The notes under the pieces are model-generated. The model saw nothing but the letters and a program-made list of their open reading frames with translations. It was not told the origin of the DNA and did not search any database. 64,000 bases of DNA from the NCBI GenBank assembly GCA_963798435.1, contig CAWCTF010000004.1, positions 1,116,001 through 1,180,000 of the forward strand, given 5' to 3'. Origin of the DNA: JALHST01 sp963798435 (GTDB lineage Bacteria > Bacteroidota > Bacteroidia > Flavobacteriales > Flavobacteriaceae). Within the stretch, counting starts at the first letter, position 1. Every line of letters starts with the position of its first letter. Of the stretch, positions 1 to 7,933 are shown piece after piece. The translations under genes and the position numbers were made by a program.

Positions 1-483
1 AAATCACATGTCAAGGAATTATTGGAAACTATTGAAGGGGTCGATCGTGTCTTGTCAGATGCCGAAATAGCGGAGGCCCATTTACAGCATGAGCGTTGTG
101 GGGATTTGATTGTGGTGGCCGATGCCAATTCCTGGTTTACCTACTATTTTTGGACAACCGATGCCCAAGCTCCTGATTATGCGCGAAATGTCGATATACA
201 TAATAAGCCCGGGTACGATCCCGTGGAAATGCTGACCGATCCCAAGGACCCCTGGGTGATGGCGAAGGTTATTGGCAAATTGATCAAGAAGAAACTGGGG
301 TTCAGGACCGTGATGAATATTATCCCTTTGGATGCTCGTTTGATAAAGGGCTCCCATGGCAGGATTACAGAGGATACCGAAGACTACCCGATCCTTATTA
401 CGAATAATCCCACCCTGATTTCCCTGGATATTTTGAAGCCTACCGAGGTCTGTAACCTTATTGAAAGGCACGTGCTGCACTAA
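1..483 (+). CDS. Alkaline phosphatase / nucleotide pyrophosphatase family protein, C-terminal part
   Basis: The reading frame is open from the first base of the window (K-S-H-V-K-E-L-L-E...), so this is the 3' part of a longer gene whose 5' end lies outside. It carries the pattern seen near the C-terminus of the AP-superfamily phosphodiesterase/nucleotide pyrophosphatase group: a strand GDLIVVAD followed by SWFTYYFW, then APDYARNVDIHNKPGYDP, which supplies an Asp and a His typical of the second metal site. The N-terminal metal site and nucleophile are not in the window. A TTG at 22 could be mistaken for a start but is internal. It is followed by a hairpin terminator at 567-600. In Bacteroidota such proteins often stand beside ebo-type genes, but nothing here confirms that context. 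Confidence 0.7.
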   Translation, partial: KSHVKELLETIEGVDRVLSDAEIAEAHLQHERCGDLIVVADANSWFTYYFWTTDAQAPDYARNVDIHNKPGYDPVEMLTDPKDPWVMAKVIGKLIKKKLGFRTVMNIIPLDARLIKGSHGRITEDTEDYPILITNNPTLISLDILKPTEVCNLIERHVLH

Positions 484-566
484 GATGCTTTTAATTCTGC
501 ATACTCCTTAGTGGCCCATATATTTCACCTAATTTTTGATGGCCAGTATACTAGTCAAAAGTATGT

Positions 567-600
567 AAATGGTCTTAACCAGCCGCTAAGACCATTTTTT
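567..600 (+). terminator. Rho-independent terminator after the AP-family gene
   Basis: An 11-bp perfect stem (AAATGGTCTTA at 567-577 pairing with TAAGACCATTT at 587-597) with a 9-nt loop runs directly into a T tract (595-600). It lies about 85 bp after the plus-strand stop codon and between convergent genes, so it may also help to stop the minus-strand cupin transcript. Confidence 0.75.
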
Positions 601-623
601 GATTTTTTTATGGTCGTTTAGGT

Positions 624-1430
624 TTAAGCGCCCTCCCCGAACATGAGTAGAATGCATTCTAATGGTGCTTCATTTTCATTTAAAAATTCATGTTTTACAT
701 TGGCAGGGATCAAAATAGCTTCCCCTGCGGAAAACTTCGATTCAACACCATTTATGATCATGGTCCCAGCTCCTTTTATGGCGATCAATAACGTTGGGAA
801 CGGATTGGATTTTGAATGCTCATCTTCGTTAGCGTGTTGTCCTTTTTTTATCGCAACATAGCCAGAACGGAATCCAGGCTGGTAATAAAAAATCGAGGCT
901 TGGGCCCCATGTGTAAAACGTGTCAAAGGCAGACCATACGGAATTCGCTCAGGTAACCCCTTTGTCCAAAAATGGAAATAAACGGATAATAAGGTATTTA
1001 GAAATTCCCCATCGGGTTGAAATCCATCCATAACATCGGCATCAAATGGGGCGAAGTCGGTCTCAAAAGCTTTTGCCGCTCCAGTAAGCGCATTTATTTC
1101 ACCTTTCTCAATCTTGTTTAATGTTTCTAAATCTGTATTGAAATAGAAGGTGGGACTTTCTGGTTTCCCGTCATGCACGGTGACATTTGCCTCGGAATCG
1201 GATGTTTCGGCTTTTGCGATTACATGCCAGAACGTATCGCCGACTTTTACGGCAAATGTAACGTCTTTCGTAAAAGTTACATCCTTTTTGTAATCTTCGG
1301 CATAGCCTTCAATAATTGTTCTGGCATCCTTTTGTTGGGCGAATGCCAAAAATGATTGTAAACAGAGCCCAACAAGTGCTATCTGTGTTCCTGTAGTTTT
1401 TGTGACCGATTTTAAAATTCGTGTTTTCAT
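624..1430 (-). CDS. Exported cupin-domain protein with SCP2-like N-terminal part
   Basis: A 268-residue protein with an N-terminal signal peptide ending near residue 31 (SFLAFAQ). The middle part (about 60-145: FAVKVGDTFWHV, then LETLNKIEKGEINALTGA) resembles an SCP2/sterol-transfer-like fold. The C-terminal 80 residues form a cupin barrel (LLIAIKGAGTMIINGVE, GEAILIPANVKHEFLNE, with the expected His of the second cupin motif). The likely role is binding of a small hydrophobic ligand or a sensor-type function in the periplasm; no substrate can be named. It is monocistronic, with 110 bp to the LytTR gene upstream. The start is ATG at 1430. Confidence 0.6.
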   Translation of the reverse strand: MKTRILKSVTKTTGTQIALVGLCLQSFLAFAQQKDARTIIEGYAEDYKKDVTFTKDVTFAVKVGDTFWHVIAKAETSDSEANVTVHDGKPESPTFYFNTDLETLNKIEKGEINALTGAAKAFETDFAPFDADVMDGFQPDGEFLNTLLSVYFHFWTKGLPERIPYGLPLTRFTHGAQASIFYYQPGFRSGYVAIKKGQHANEDEHSKSNPFPTLLIAIKGAGTMIINGVESKFSAGEAILIPANVKHEFLNENEAPLECILLMFGEGA

Positions 1431-1540
1431 TTCTAAAATGCTTTAATTGATTTATATGCACCTCAGACTGAAGTTGAAACCCTTTTGTTACGGCAAATTG
1501 GGGTTTAGGGATGAAAACTATTTATATAGGGATGAACCAT

Positions 1541-2371
1541 CTAAACATGCTTCTTTTCTATAAAGTCGCGGATTTTATTTTGATTGGATTTAGAAATTAG
1601 AATTGGCTCGGGAACCGATTTTAATTTGAGGCTAAGTTTTTTTTGATGGGTTTTAAAGGACTCTAGATACATCAAATTGGCAATGACAGAGCGGTTGCAT
1701 CGCACAAAGAATTCAGGGGTTAGCTTTTGCTCCATACTTGAAAGGGTTGCGCGAATATGGCATTTTTTTAATTTCAAGTCTTCCATATAATTCAACCGTA
1801 CATAATTATCCTCAGATTCAATAAGCACGATCGTGTTAAAGGGTAAGGCAATTTGGTCATTTTTGTAATCCCCCGAGAGGAGCACGATTTCTTGCATGGT
1901 ATCGGCATCCTTCGACGAAGAAAGCACATTATAATATTCTTTTAAAATGCTCGAATGCTTAAAATAAAACAAGGTTATTGCAAAAGGAAAGGCTAAAACG
2001 GTACCTAGTTCAAGGATATGCCTTAGGTAGCTCGATACCTGGAAATCATGAAATCCCCCAAGAATGTTATAAACCAAAAAAGAGCACGTACAGATGAAGG
2101 TTATTTCTAGTAACAACCAGGCGATAAAAGGGATGATCGTATCGGTTTTGAATAGTAAAGGCCGAATGATAAATTCAATAAAAACAATACATAAAAAAAC
2201 AACAGCCGCTACGGCGAAAACTGCGAGTACCAACACTAGGCCTATCTTTTCATCTGACCTGTAATTATTAATGCCAAACGGCTGAAAGAATAATAGAAAT
2301 AAACACACAAAGATGCCACTGAATGACGCAAGTGTAATTTTATATTTTCTTGATATTGTATAGCCCAACAT
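1541..2371 (-). CDS. Membrane-anchored LytTR-family transcriptional regulator
   Basis: The N-terminal half has about four hydrophobic membrane segments (near residues 15-35, 45-70, 80-110 and 120-145). The C-terminal 100 residues match a LytTR DNA-binding domain: IVLIESEDNYVRLNY, then the strand-rich RATLSSMEQKL and FFVRCNRSVIANL, typical of LytTR members that bind as beta-strand readers. There is no receiver domain, so this is a one-component membrane regulator, common in Bacteroidota. The in-frame codon at 2380 is TTG; ATG at 2371 is chosen, giving MLGYTISRKYK. Its target is unknown; the adjacent cupin gene is a candidate by position only. Confidence 0.8.
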   Translation of the reverse strand: MLGYTISRKYKITLASFSGIFVCLFLLFFQPFGINNYRSDEKIGLVLVLAVFAVAAVVFLCIVFIEFIIRPLLFKTDTIIPFIAWLLLEITFICTCSFLVYNILGGFHDFQVSSYLRHILELGTVLAFPFAITLFYFKHSSILKEYYNVLSSSKDADTMQEIVLLSGDYKNDQIALPFNTIVLIESEDNYVRLNYMEDLKLKKCHIRATLSSMEQKLTPEFFVRCNRSVIANLMYLESFKTHQKKLSLKLKSVPEPILISKSNQNKIRDFIEKKHV

Positions 2372-2651
2372 GGTTTTCAATATTACTAGCCAACTTTTTT
2401 ATACTATATAAAAATATCTGATTCCAATTGCCTATGCAAATAACAAGCGTACGGTAAGTTACTGTGTGAAGAAAGCATCTTCCGGTCGTTACGAAGGCGA
2501 GCACTGCTGCTTGCTACCTTTTAGTGGCGTTTTTGCCGAGCGATGGAGAAATCTTCATCCATTATTCAACTGAATTCAACTATAAAGTGGGTCAACACCA
2601 GCGAAATTGCCACCGAATGTATAATTAGGTCGTTCAGATTTACAATCCGTT

Positions 2652-3083
2652 CTAGTCCTTACCTAGCACATAGGTTTTAAAAACATAGTTCCAGGGTGTG
2701 AAAATCAAAGGAATGACCATAATTATGAAAATTTGCGCCCATCCTTCCGCTTCACTTCCGGCGAGGAATCCGGTTTTCCAGAGGGGATATGCTACAAAGC
2801 CTAACCAAAGTCCTTTATAGAGGAACATAAAAAGCATAATGGGCAACATTTTCAACGTGTGAACTATGCCCAGCCCTGATAAAGTGGTATATGCAGCTAT
2901 AGAACACCAGGCAATGGCAATTTGAACGTTCCATGCACCTTGATGTGTAATCAGTTCCGTCCACGCATCTTTGGCGACAAAGAGAAACATAAGTAGAAAG
3001 AAAAGCTTCAATACATAAAGTTGGATCGGCCATACCCCTTTAAACTTTTTAGAGGGACGAAAAAGATTTTTGATGGTTTCCAT
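2652..3083 (-). CDS. Small four-helix inner-membrane protein of unknown function
   Basis: A 143-residue protein with four predicted membrane segments (about residues 22-42, 52-75, 78-97 and 113-135) and a basic N-terminus, METIKNLFRPSKKFKG. I do not recognise the family; the size and topology resemble DoxX-like or small permease-like proteins, without a diagnostic motif. It stands alone, with about 240-280 bp non-coding on each side. The start ATG at 3083 precedes the first membrane segment. Confidence 0.6.
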   Translation of the reverse strand: METIKNLFRPSKKFKGVWPIQLYVLKLFFLLMFLFVAKDAWTELITHQGAWNVQIAIAWCSIAAYTTLSGLGIVHTLKMLPIMLFMFLYKGLWLGFVAYPLWKTGFLAGSEAEGWAQIFIIMVIPLIFTPWNYVFKTYVLGKD

Positions 3084-3321
3084 GCACTTGGGTTGTTTAT
3101 TGGTTGTTTTAATTCTTTTCCTGCTAATTCGATTGCCTTAAATAGTACTGTTCTTGTTTTCAGAGTTCGATTTCAAGAATCGCGAATCGGACATCGTTAT
3201 GAACCATGTTGCTTTTAGCCCCGACAGTCTTAGCTAACACTACCGAGTTGTTTAACAGCCTCAACTTGGGCAACGAATCACTATCGTTCCTTTTAACTGT
3301 AACGTTCTATCCGTTTTATTC

Positions 3322-4245
3322 TTAGGAAGCATCACTATAGGCGGTATTAAACAACCTGTTTTTTTGAAAATAGATATACCCTTGTTTTAAATCCAATATG
3401 GTATTAAACCGCTTTAATAATTCATTTCCCAAAATGTGTGTTTTAAACCCAGCCGGATTGGTTTTGTTTAATAATTGAACAGGTATGTTCTTCAGCACTT
3501 GACCCCCAATGGTCAGTTGCGGCAATTCTGCGACCTTGGTCACAAATAGTTCCCCGGCTCCATTCCTTAGTTGATTCTGCTTTATCACTCGCAGGTCTTT
3601 TGGGAACGATTGCTCCATCATAAGTACACTATCTAATAATACGGTTTTTTGATACCCCGTATCAACCAAGAAACGACCCTCAAACGCTCTATTCTGTATG
3701 GAGATTTTGCCGTCTAGACAGAGTAGGGTATTGGTTTCTGTTAGTTTCGATTTTGTGAAACCACGCACATCAGGTAACGTATCCTGAATGATCATTTCCA
3801 TTTTGTCGTAATCGATTCGTACGATGCTGTTTTTGAATAGGTCCCAGCCAAACCTACCATCGGTTTCTTGGCCTGAAAGAAGTACAGGGTAAATCTCCAA
3901 ACTATCCCAGGTGCGTTTGCCAATTTGCAACGTCGCCAGTGATTTAAGTCTTACATAATTCTGTGTTGGTGTATTTTCACTTCCATCATCCAGCAAGTGC
4001 GTTTTATCCTTAATAGCTAAATGGGTTAGCAGCAAACCTGTGGTTCCCGAATCAAATTTCAAATCGAGACTGTCCGTACCATTCAGGACCGTCTTGATTT
4101 TTATATTATTGAATTCGGTGAGTTCGAAGGGGATAACAATGCGGTTAGGGGCGTCGTTTATTAATTTGGATTTCTCCGAAAGAGCGCAGCTGAGACAAAG
4201 GCTAATAATTGAAAGTGTAACAATTGCGAAAGTGTTGTTTTTCAT
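3322..4245 (-). CDS. Retropepsin-like aspartic protease, lipoprotein
   Basis: Two aspartate motifs mark a pepsin/retropepsin-like fold: DSGT at residues 65-68 (LDLKFDSGTTGLLL) and a second DTG in GRFLVDTGYQKTVLL near residue 195. The N-terminus is a lipoprotein signal with Cys20 (LCLSC), so the protein should be anchored facing the periplasm or cell surface. Length is 307 residues. ATG at 4245 is preferred over an in-frame TTG at 4257 because it puts the lipobox at the usual distance. It lies 15 bp after the stop of the alpha/beta hydrolase gene, so the two are probably co-transcribed. Confidence 0.75.
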   Translation of the reverse strand: MKNNTFAIVTLSIISLCLSCALSEKSKLINDAPNRIVIPFELTEFNNIKIKTVLNGTDSLDLKFDSGTTGLLLTHLAIKDKTHLLDDGSENTPTQNYVRLKSLATLQIGKRTWDSLEIYPVLLSGQETDGRFGWDLFKNSIVRIDYDKMEMIIQDTLPDVRGFTKSKLTETNTLLCLDGKISIQNRAFEGRFLVDTGYQKTVLLDSVLMMEQSFPKDLRVIKQNQLRNGAGELFVTKVAELPQLTIGGQVLKNIPVQLLNKTNPAGFKTHILGNELLKRFNTILDLKQGYIYFQKNRLFNTAYSDAS

Positions 4246-4260
4246 GGTTGCTTTCAAAGG

Positions 4261-5790
4261 TTATTGTTTCAACTGGTTTAAACGGTCGATGGCATTTTGA
4301 TTTTGTGAATCGAACTCCAAGGATTTCTTGAAATTTTCTATTGCTTTTTCTGTATTCCCAATGAATAAATAGGCTTCTGCCAAACTGTCGAATAGGTTGG
4401 CGGAATTCGGGTAAAGTTTTGTGGCCAGCAAGAATACCTGTATTCCCTGTGCCGATGTTTTTGGATTGAAAATTAGCTGTAGACCAAGATTATTTAGTTT
4501 TCCTTCTTGCAATTCCATTGCAGGATGTATCTCCAATGTGGTCTTATAAAGTTCATCAAGATCGATATAGTCTTGTTTCGCTGCAACTTCATTAAAATCA
4601 TTGAACGTGAATTTTTGTGCTAGCGGCTTTTTGAAGTTTTCGGTCAACACATCTTTTGGTATCCCATTTTCAGAGGGAGTACGTTCTAAAAATGCAAGTG
4701 CGTTTGAATCGTTTTTTAAGAAGGCATCTAAAAAGGTCAAGGCATACAATGCCGCCAATTTATAAGATTCCATAATCTCCGAGTCGCTTTTATCCTGTCT
4801 TGGATCCCTTTCTTGAAATAAGACACCCAGGGTGCTAAAATACGAATGTCCCAGCTTATGAAATTTAAGTTGGTATGCACTACGCTTCGATATGCTATCG
4901 TAAAATTCAAAATTCGTATCGAGTTCCGCACTAATTTTATCTTCTTTTAAAACTTCTTCAGGGATTTCTTTTTGGGCCATATGGATGAAAGGAACCGATA
5001 CCTTTGAAAGATTGAAAAACGGGGATTTTTTTAAGGTGGCGTATTGATACTTGATACTTCCATCAAGACTTACGATTGCTTTAATATTGTCATTTCGCAT
5101 TTGGGAAAGTACATTCGATAATCCCCCAAAACTAAAGCCCATGGTTGCAATCCGGTCGAGTTGTGCGTTTGCCAATCGTTGCACTTCCTGAATTAAAAAT
5201 TCAATATCCCTAGCCTGGGTTTCCATATCCTTTTCGGTGCCCCCTTCCAAAAATCGGTTTTCGGTCCCTCTGCTCGGACTTGAAATAACGATATAGCCAT
5301 GGCTGGCCAAATACTCGCACAGGGCGAAATTCTCTATTGACGATGCCTGATAACTTGGTGCATAGACTATTACAGGAAATTTTCCGATTGCAGGTTCGAT
5401 TTCAGGATACGCTGAGGTCTGTTCTTTTAGATGTTCCTGATTTGCAGTGGTATTTGCATAATAAAACCAATTCAATAGTTGTTCGTTGGGCAAATATTCC
5501 CATTCCTCTTCTTCTTTTAGGATGGCCATATAATCTAAAATCGTTAAAGGCTTCTTCTCGGGCGTCTGTTGATCCGTGGGGTACCAAATGCTTATAGGAA
5601 TAGGTCTTGGAATGCTCCTGTTAGTCCAATCAAAAATTCTTTGATAGGTTCTCGTACTATCAGAAGTAATGTAGTGCCGAAACCCGACTATTAGATTCCC
5701 ATTTTTTAAATCAATTTTCCGTAACGAAGTCTGTCCGAAAATCAGGCTGGTTTGAAGGAAAAGAATAAAGGTCAGTACTGAAAGTCTCAT
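4261..5790 (-). CDS. Exported alpha/beta hydrolase with C-terminal TPR repeat
   Basis: A signal peptide (to about residue 20, SLIFGQ) is followed by a dienelactone-hydrolase/PAF-acetylhydrolase-like alpha/beta hydrolase. Visible elements are KFPVIVYAPSY (oxyanion strand), the long segment with GYIVISSPSRG, and the nucleophile elbow MGFSFGG with Ser220. An acid and a histidine are expected near AIVSLDG and LGHSYFS. Residues about 440-505 form tetratricopeptide-type helices (NSANLFDSLAEAYLFIGNTE). It is the first gene of a likely two-gene unit with the aspartic protease. A promoter-like sequence lies at 5817-5847. Confidence 0.7.
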   Translation of the reverse strand: MRLSVLTFILFLQTSLIFGQTSLRKIDLKNGNLIVGFRHYITSDSTRTYQRIFDWTNRSIPRPIPISIWYPTDQQTPEKKPLTILDYMAILKEEEEWEYLPNEQLLNWFYYANTTANQEHLKEQTSAYPEIEPAIGKFPVIVYAPSYQASSIENFALCEYLASHGYIVISSPSRGTENRFLEGGTEKDMETQARDIEFLIQEVQRLANAQLDRIATMGFSFGGLSNVLSQMRNDNIKAIVSLDGSIKYQYATLKKSPFFNLSKVSVPFIHMAQKEIPEEVLKEDKISAELDTNFEFYDSISKRSAYQLKFHKLGHSYFSTLGVLFQERDPRQDKSDSEIMESYKLAALYALTFLDAFLKNDSNALAFLERTPSENGIPKDVLTENFKKPLAQKFTFNDFNEVAAKQDYIDLDELYKTTLEIHPAMELQEGKLNNLGLQLIFNPKTSAQGIQVFLLATKLYPNSANLFDSLAEAYLFIGNTEKAIENFKKSLEFDSQNQNAIDRLNQLKQ

Positions 5791-5816
5791 TATTTAAGGG
5801 TTCTGTTAAATATAAA

Positions 5817-5847
5817 CAAATTTAAGTTCTTCGATTCATAAAGCGAA
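5817..5847 (-). promoter_or_regulatory. Bacteroidota-type promoter for the alpha/beta hydrolase unit
   Basis: Read on the minus strand, a perfect -7 element TAAATTTG (5824-5817, consensus TAnnTTTG) is preceded by exactly 19 bp and a -33 element TTCG (5847-5844, three of four matches to TTTG). It would give a leader of about 20 nt before the ATG at 5790. Assigned from consensus only. Confidence 0.4.
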
Positions 5848-6027
5848 CCGAAGTGGAGCTAAGAAATACATCTAGTTTGGATCGGCAAAAGTCATCCCAA
5901 AGACTCGGGGTAATGCCTTTCAAGAAAAATATGAACCGCTTTTTTTAATACTGGATGCCCCTTTTATACAACCGGTTTTTCTTCTTGCCTTGAATATATA
6001 AAACACTTTTAAAGGCATTCCTTTAAA

Positions 6028-7026
6028 TTATAAGTACTTCGGATCGAGTCTTTTGTGAAGGAAAATGGCGATAGTAATGTACCAAATTGACCAACCTAGA
6101 TAGAAAAACCTTTGTACCAAACCTTCAAATTCGTGGCCCAATGGATCAATAAACCTGAGTAAAATCAAGAGCATAACACCAAAGCCGACGAGCGACCAAG
6201 TGCGTAACTTTTTGAGTTTTTCGTGCTTTCTCCATAGCACAAAACTCAGGAACGCCCCTAAAATCAATAATAAGGGTAGCGCCCCAGTAACGTTGTGGAA
6301 TTCGTTACGCAATGGGAATATTGCGACCCAGATAAAAGTGATAGGCATACTAAAGCTCAACATTGCGGGAATAACGGATAGCTTTAGTTTTTTGGATGCG
6401 ATGTAAAACCCTATCGAAAATAGATAGCAGAGTATTGAAATAACCACAAATGCAGAAGATGTGAATATTTCCGATTTTGTGCCTATGGCCCCTAATTCGC
6501 TTATGACATTTTTATGGTGTTGATAATTGCCGTGTATAGTACCTGCTATAATTGTAACTGCCCAAAATAACAATGGGATTATCAAGCCCAAACGAATCAG
6601 TTTATCAATGGGAAGTGATTGCCATTTTCGATATAGAATGGCACCCATAAAAAACAACAGAAAAAGTATAGGAACAATCACTTTAAGCTGCATAAAGTAT
6701 GGGTTCGCCGAAGTGGCGATTTGAATATGACAAGGTTGACTTTCATTCAAGAGAATAATAAAATCATATTTTTTGTTTGGCTGAACGTCGAAGGATATAG
6801 CATCAAGGTCGGTTATAAAACTGACTTTTTTAGAAGTATAATTCCATTTACTACCCATAGAGAAGACATCGGGATTCGCTGTGGGGTTCAAATACCAGCC
6901 ACCTTTGGAATAAAATTCATCGCCAACCCTGATATCAACTCTTCCGGTCGAAGATTTAATGACGGGAAGGTTTTCCTGGGCATAAAATCCACTACAAAAT
7001 AACAATGCCAATACCAGTGATTTCAT
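6028..7026 (-). CDS. DUF998-type membrane protein with exported N-terminal domain
   Basis: A signal peptide (MKSLVLALLFCSGFYAQ) leads a roughly 90-residue extracytoplasmic domain. About seven to eight membrane segments follow (from residue ~115 to the end), with the pattern of DUF998 proteins: IIAGTIHGNYQHHKNVISELGA, then helices with FPLRNEFHNVTGALPLLL. Function of the family is not established. ATG at 7026 is chosen because it begins the signal peptide; an upstream ATG at 7068 would add 14 residues and bury the signal. Confidence 0.6.
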   Translation of the reverse strand: MKSLVLALLFCSGFYAQENLPVIKSSTGRVDIRVGDEFYSKGGWYLNPTANPDVFSMGSKWNYTSKKVSFITDLDAISFDVQPNKKYDFIILLNESQPCHIQIATSANPYFMQLKVIVPILFLLFFMGAILYRKWQSLPIDKLIRLGLIIPLLFWAVTIIAGTIHGNYQHHKNVISELGAIGTKSEIFTSSAFVVISILCYLFSIGFYIASKKLKLSVIPAMLSFSMPITFIWVAIFPLRNEFHNVTGALPLLLILGAFLSFVLWRKHEKLKKLRTWSLVGFGVMLLILLRFIDPLGHEFEGLVQRFFYLGWSIWYITIAIFLHKRLDPKYL

Positions 7027-7121
7027 GACCTTTGTTTTAGATTGCAAAGTCGGCAAAATGGCGATCATGGAAAGCGTATGACGTGTGTTTATTTTATGAC
7101 ATTTTTATGCCAGTGTCCGGT

Positions 7122-7694
7122 TTAGAAAATTTTAGGGACGAATGTCAGGATTTCTTTTTTTTCGTTCAGCCTTATGGCCGTTTTTACAATAAAATAAATA
7201 TTGATTGCAACCGCCAAAAAATAAACCGGTATAAAAAGAGGGATTTTTGTTCCTTGGGGCATGTCAAAAATCCATATCAAAATAATGGGTACGAATAACA
7301 TACCAAGTATCGTTGCGAAAAGCCATAGCAACTGAAAGCTTAAAATCTTGTTCCCTAGATGGCTAATTCTATCTTTTTCCTTTAAAAATAAGATTAACGG
7401 AAAGACAAAATTACCCAATGGTAGTATCAAGACCGCAAGAGAACTCAAATTCATTAATTTGATAGGGTTTAAGTTGGCTGTCTGTTCATTTTTAAGACTG
7501 TCTTCAAGCAACGATCGCCACTCCTCGATTTTCAGGACTTCCGCTAGTTTCTTTAATGTATACGGACTACCAGAGGCTAATCCTTTCTCGATTCTTTGGA
7601 TTGTCCTGATAGAGATAGTTGATTTACTGGCTAAACTTGCCTGGGTCAAACCAGCTGCGTTTCGATACTCCTTTAATTTTTTAGTGGTTTTCAT
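7122..7694 (-). CDS. XRE-type HTH regulator fused to a membrane domain (DUF4870-like)
   Basis: Residues about 5-58 form an XRE helix-turn-helix (LKEYRNAAGLTQASLASKS, SIRTIQRIEKG, YTLKKLAEVLKI). Residues 75-180 contain three hydrophobic segments like the small DUF4870-type membrane module (LSSLAVLILPLGNFVFPLIL, SFQLLWLFATILGMLF). The arrangement suggests a regulator held at the membrane. It stands upstream of the DUF998 gene in the same direction (95 bp apart), which may be its target. Confidence 0.7.
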   Translation of the reverse strand: MKTTKKLKEYRNAAGLTQASLASKSTISIRTIQRIEKGLASGSPYTLKKLAEVLKIEEWRSLLEDSLKNEQTANLNPIKLMNLSSLAVLILPLGNFVFPLILFLKEKDRISHLGNKILSFQLLWLFATILGMLFVPIILIWIFDMPQGTKIPLFIPVYFLAVAINIYFIVKTAIRLNEKKEILTFVPKIF

Positions 7695-7933
7695 ACGGAA
7701 ATTTCATTTAATAAATTTTCTCCCAATTTTTTTTCACCTTTTCCTGAAATCAGTTCATGGCCAGGAAACTGGATTTTAGGCGCATCGGCATGATGCATTC
7801 ATAACAATAGGAAAGACGGTACCTTTAATAGCCTTCCAATAGATTAAATCATAATTCCCCGTATGCTTTGCCGGCAGCCAATTGTTTTTGTAAATGGGTT
7901 AATTGGGGTTTTTACCATTTATAAGTGGCAGAA

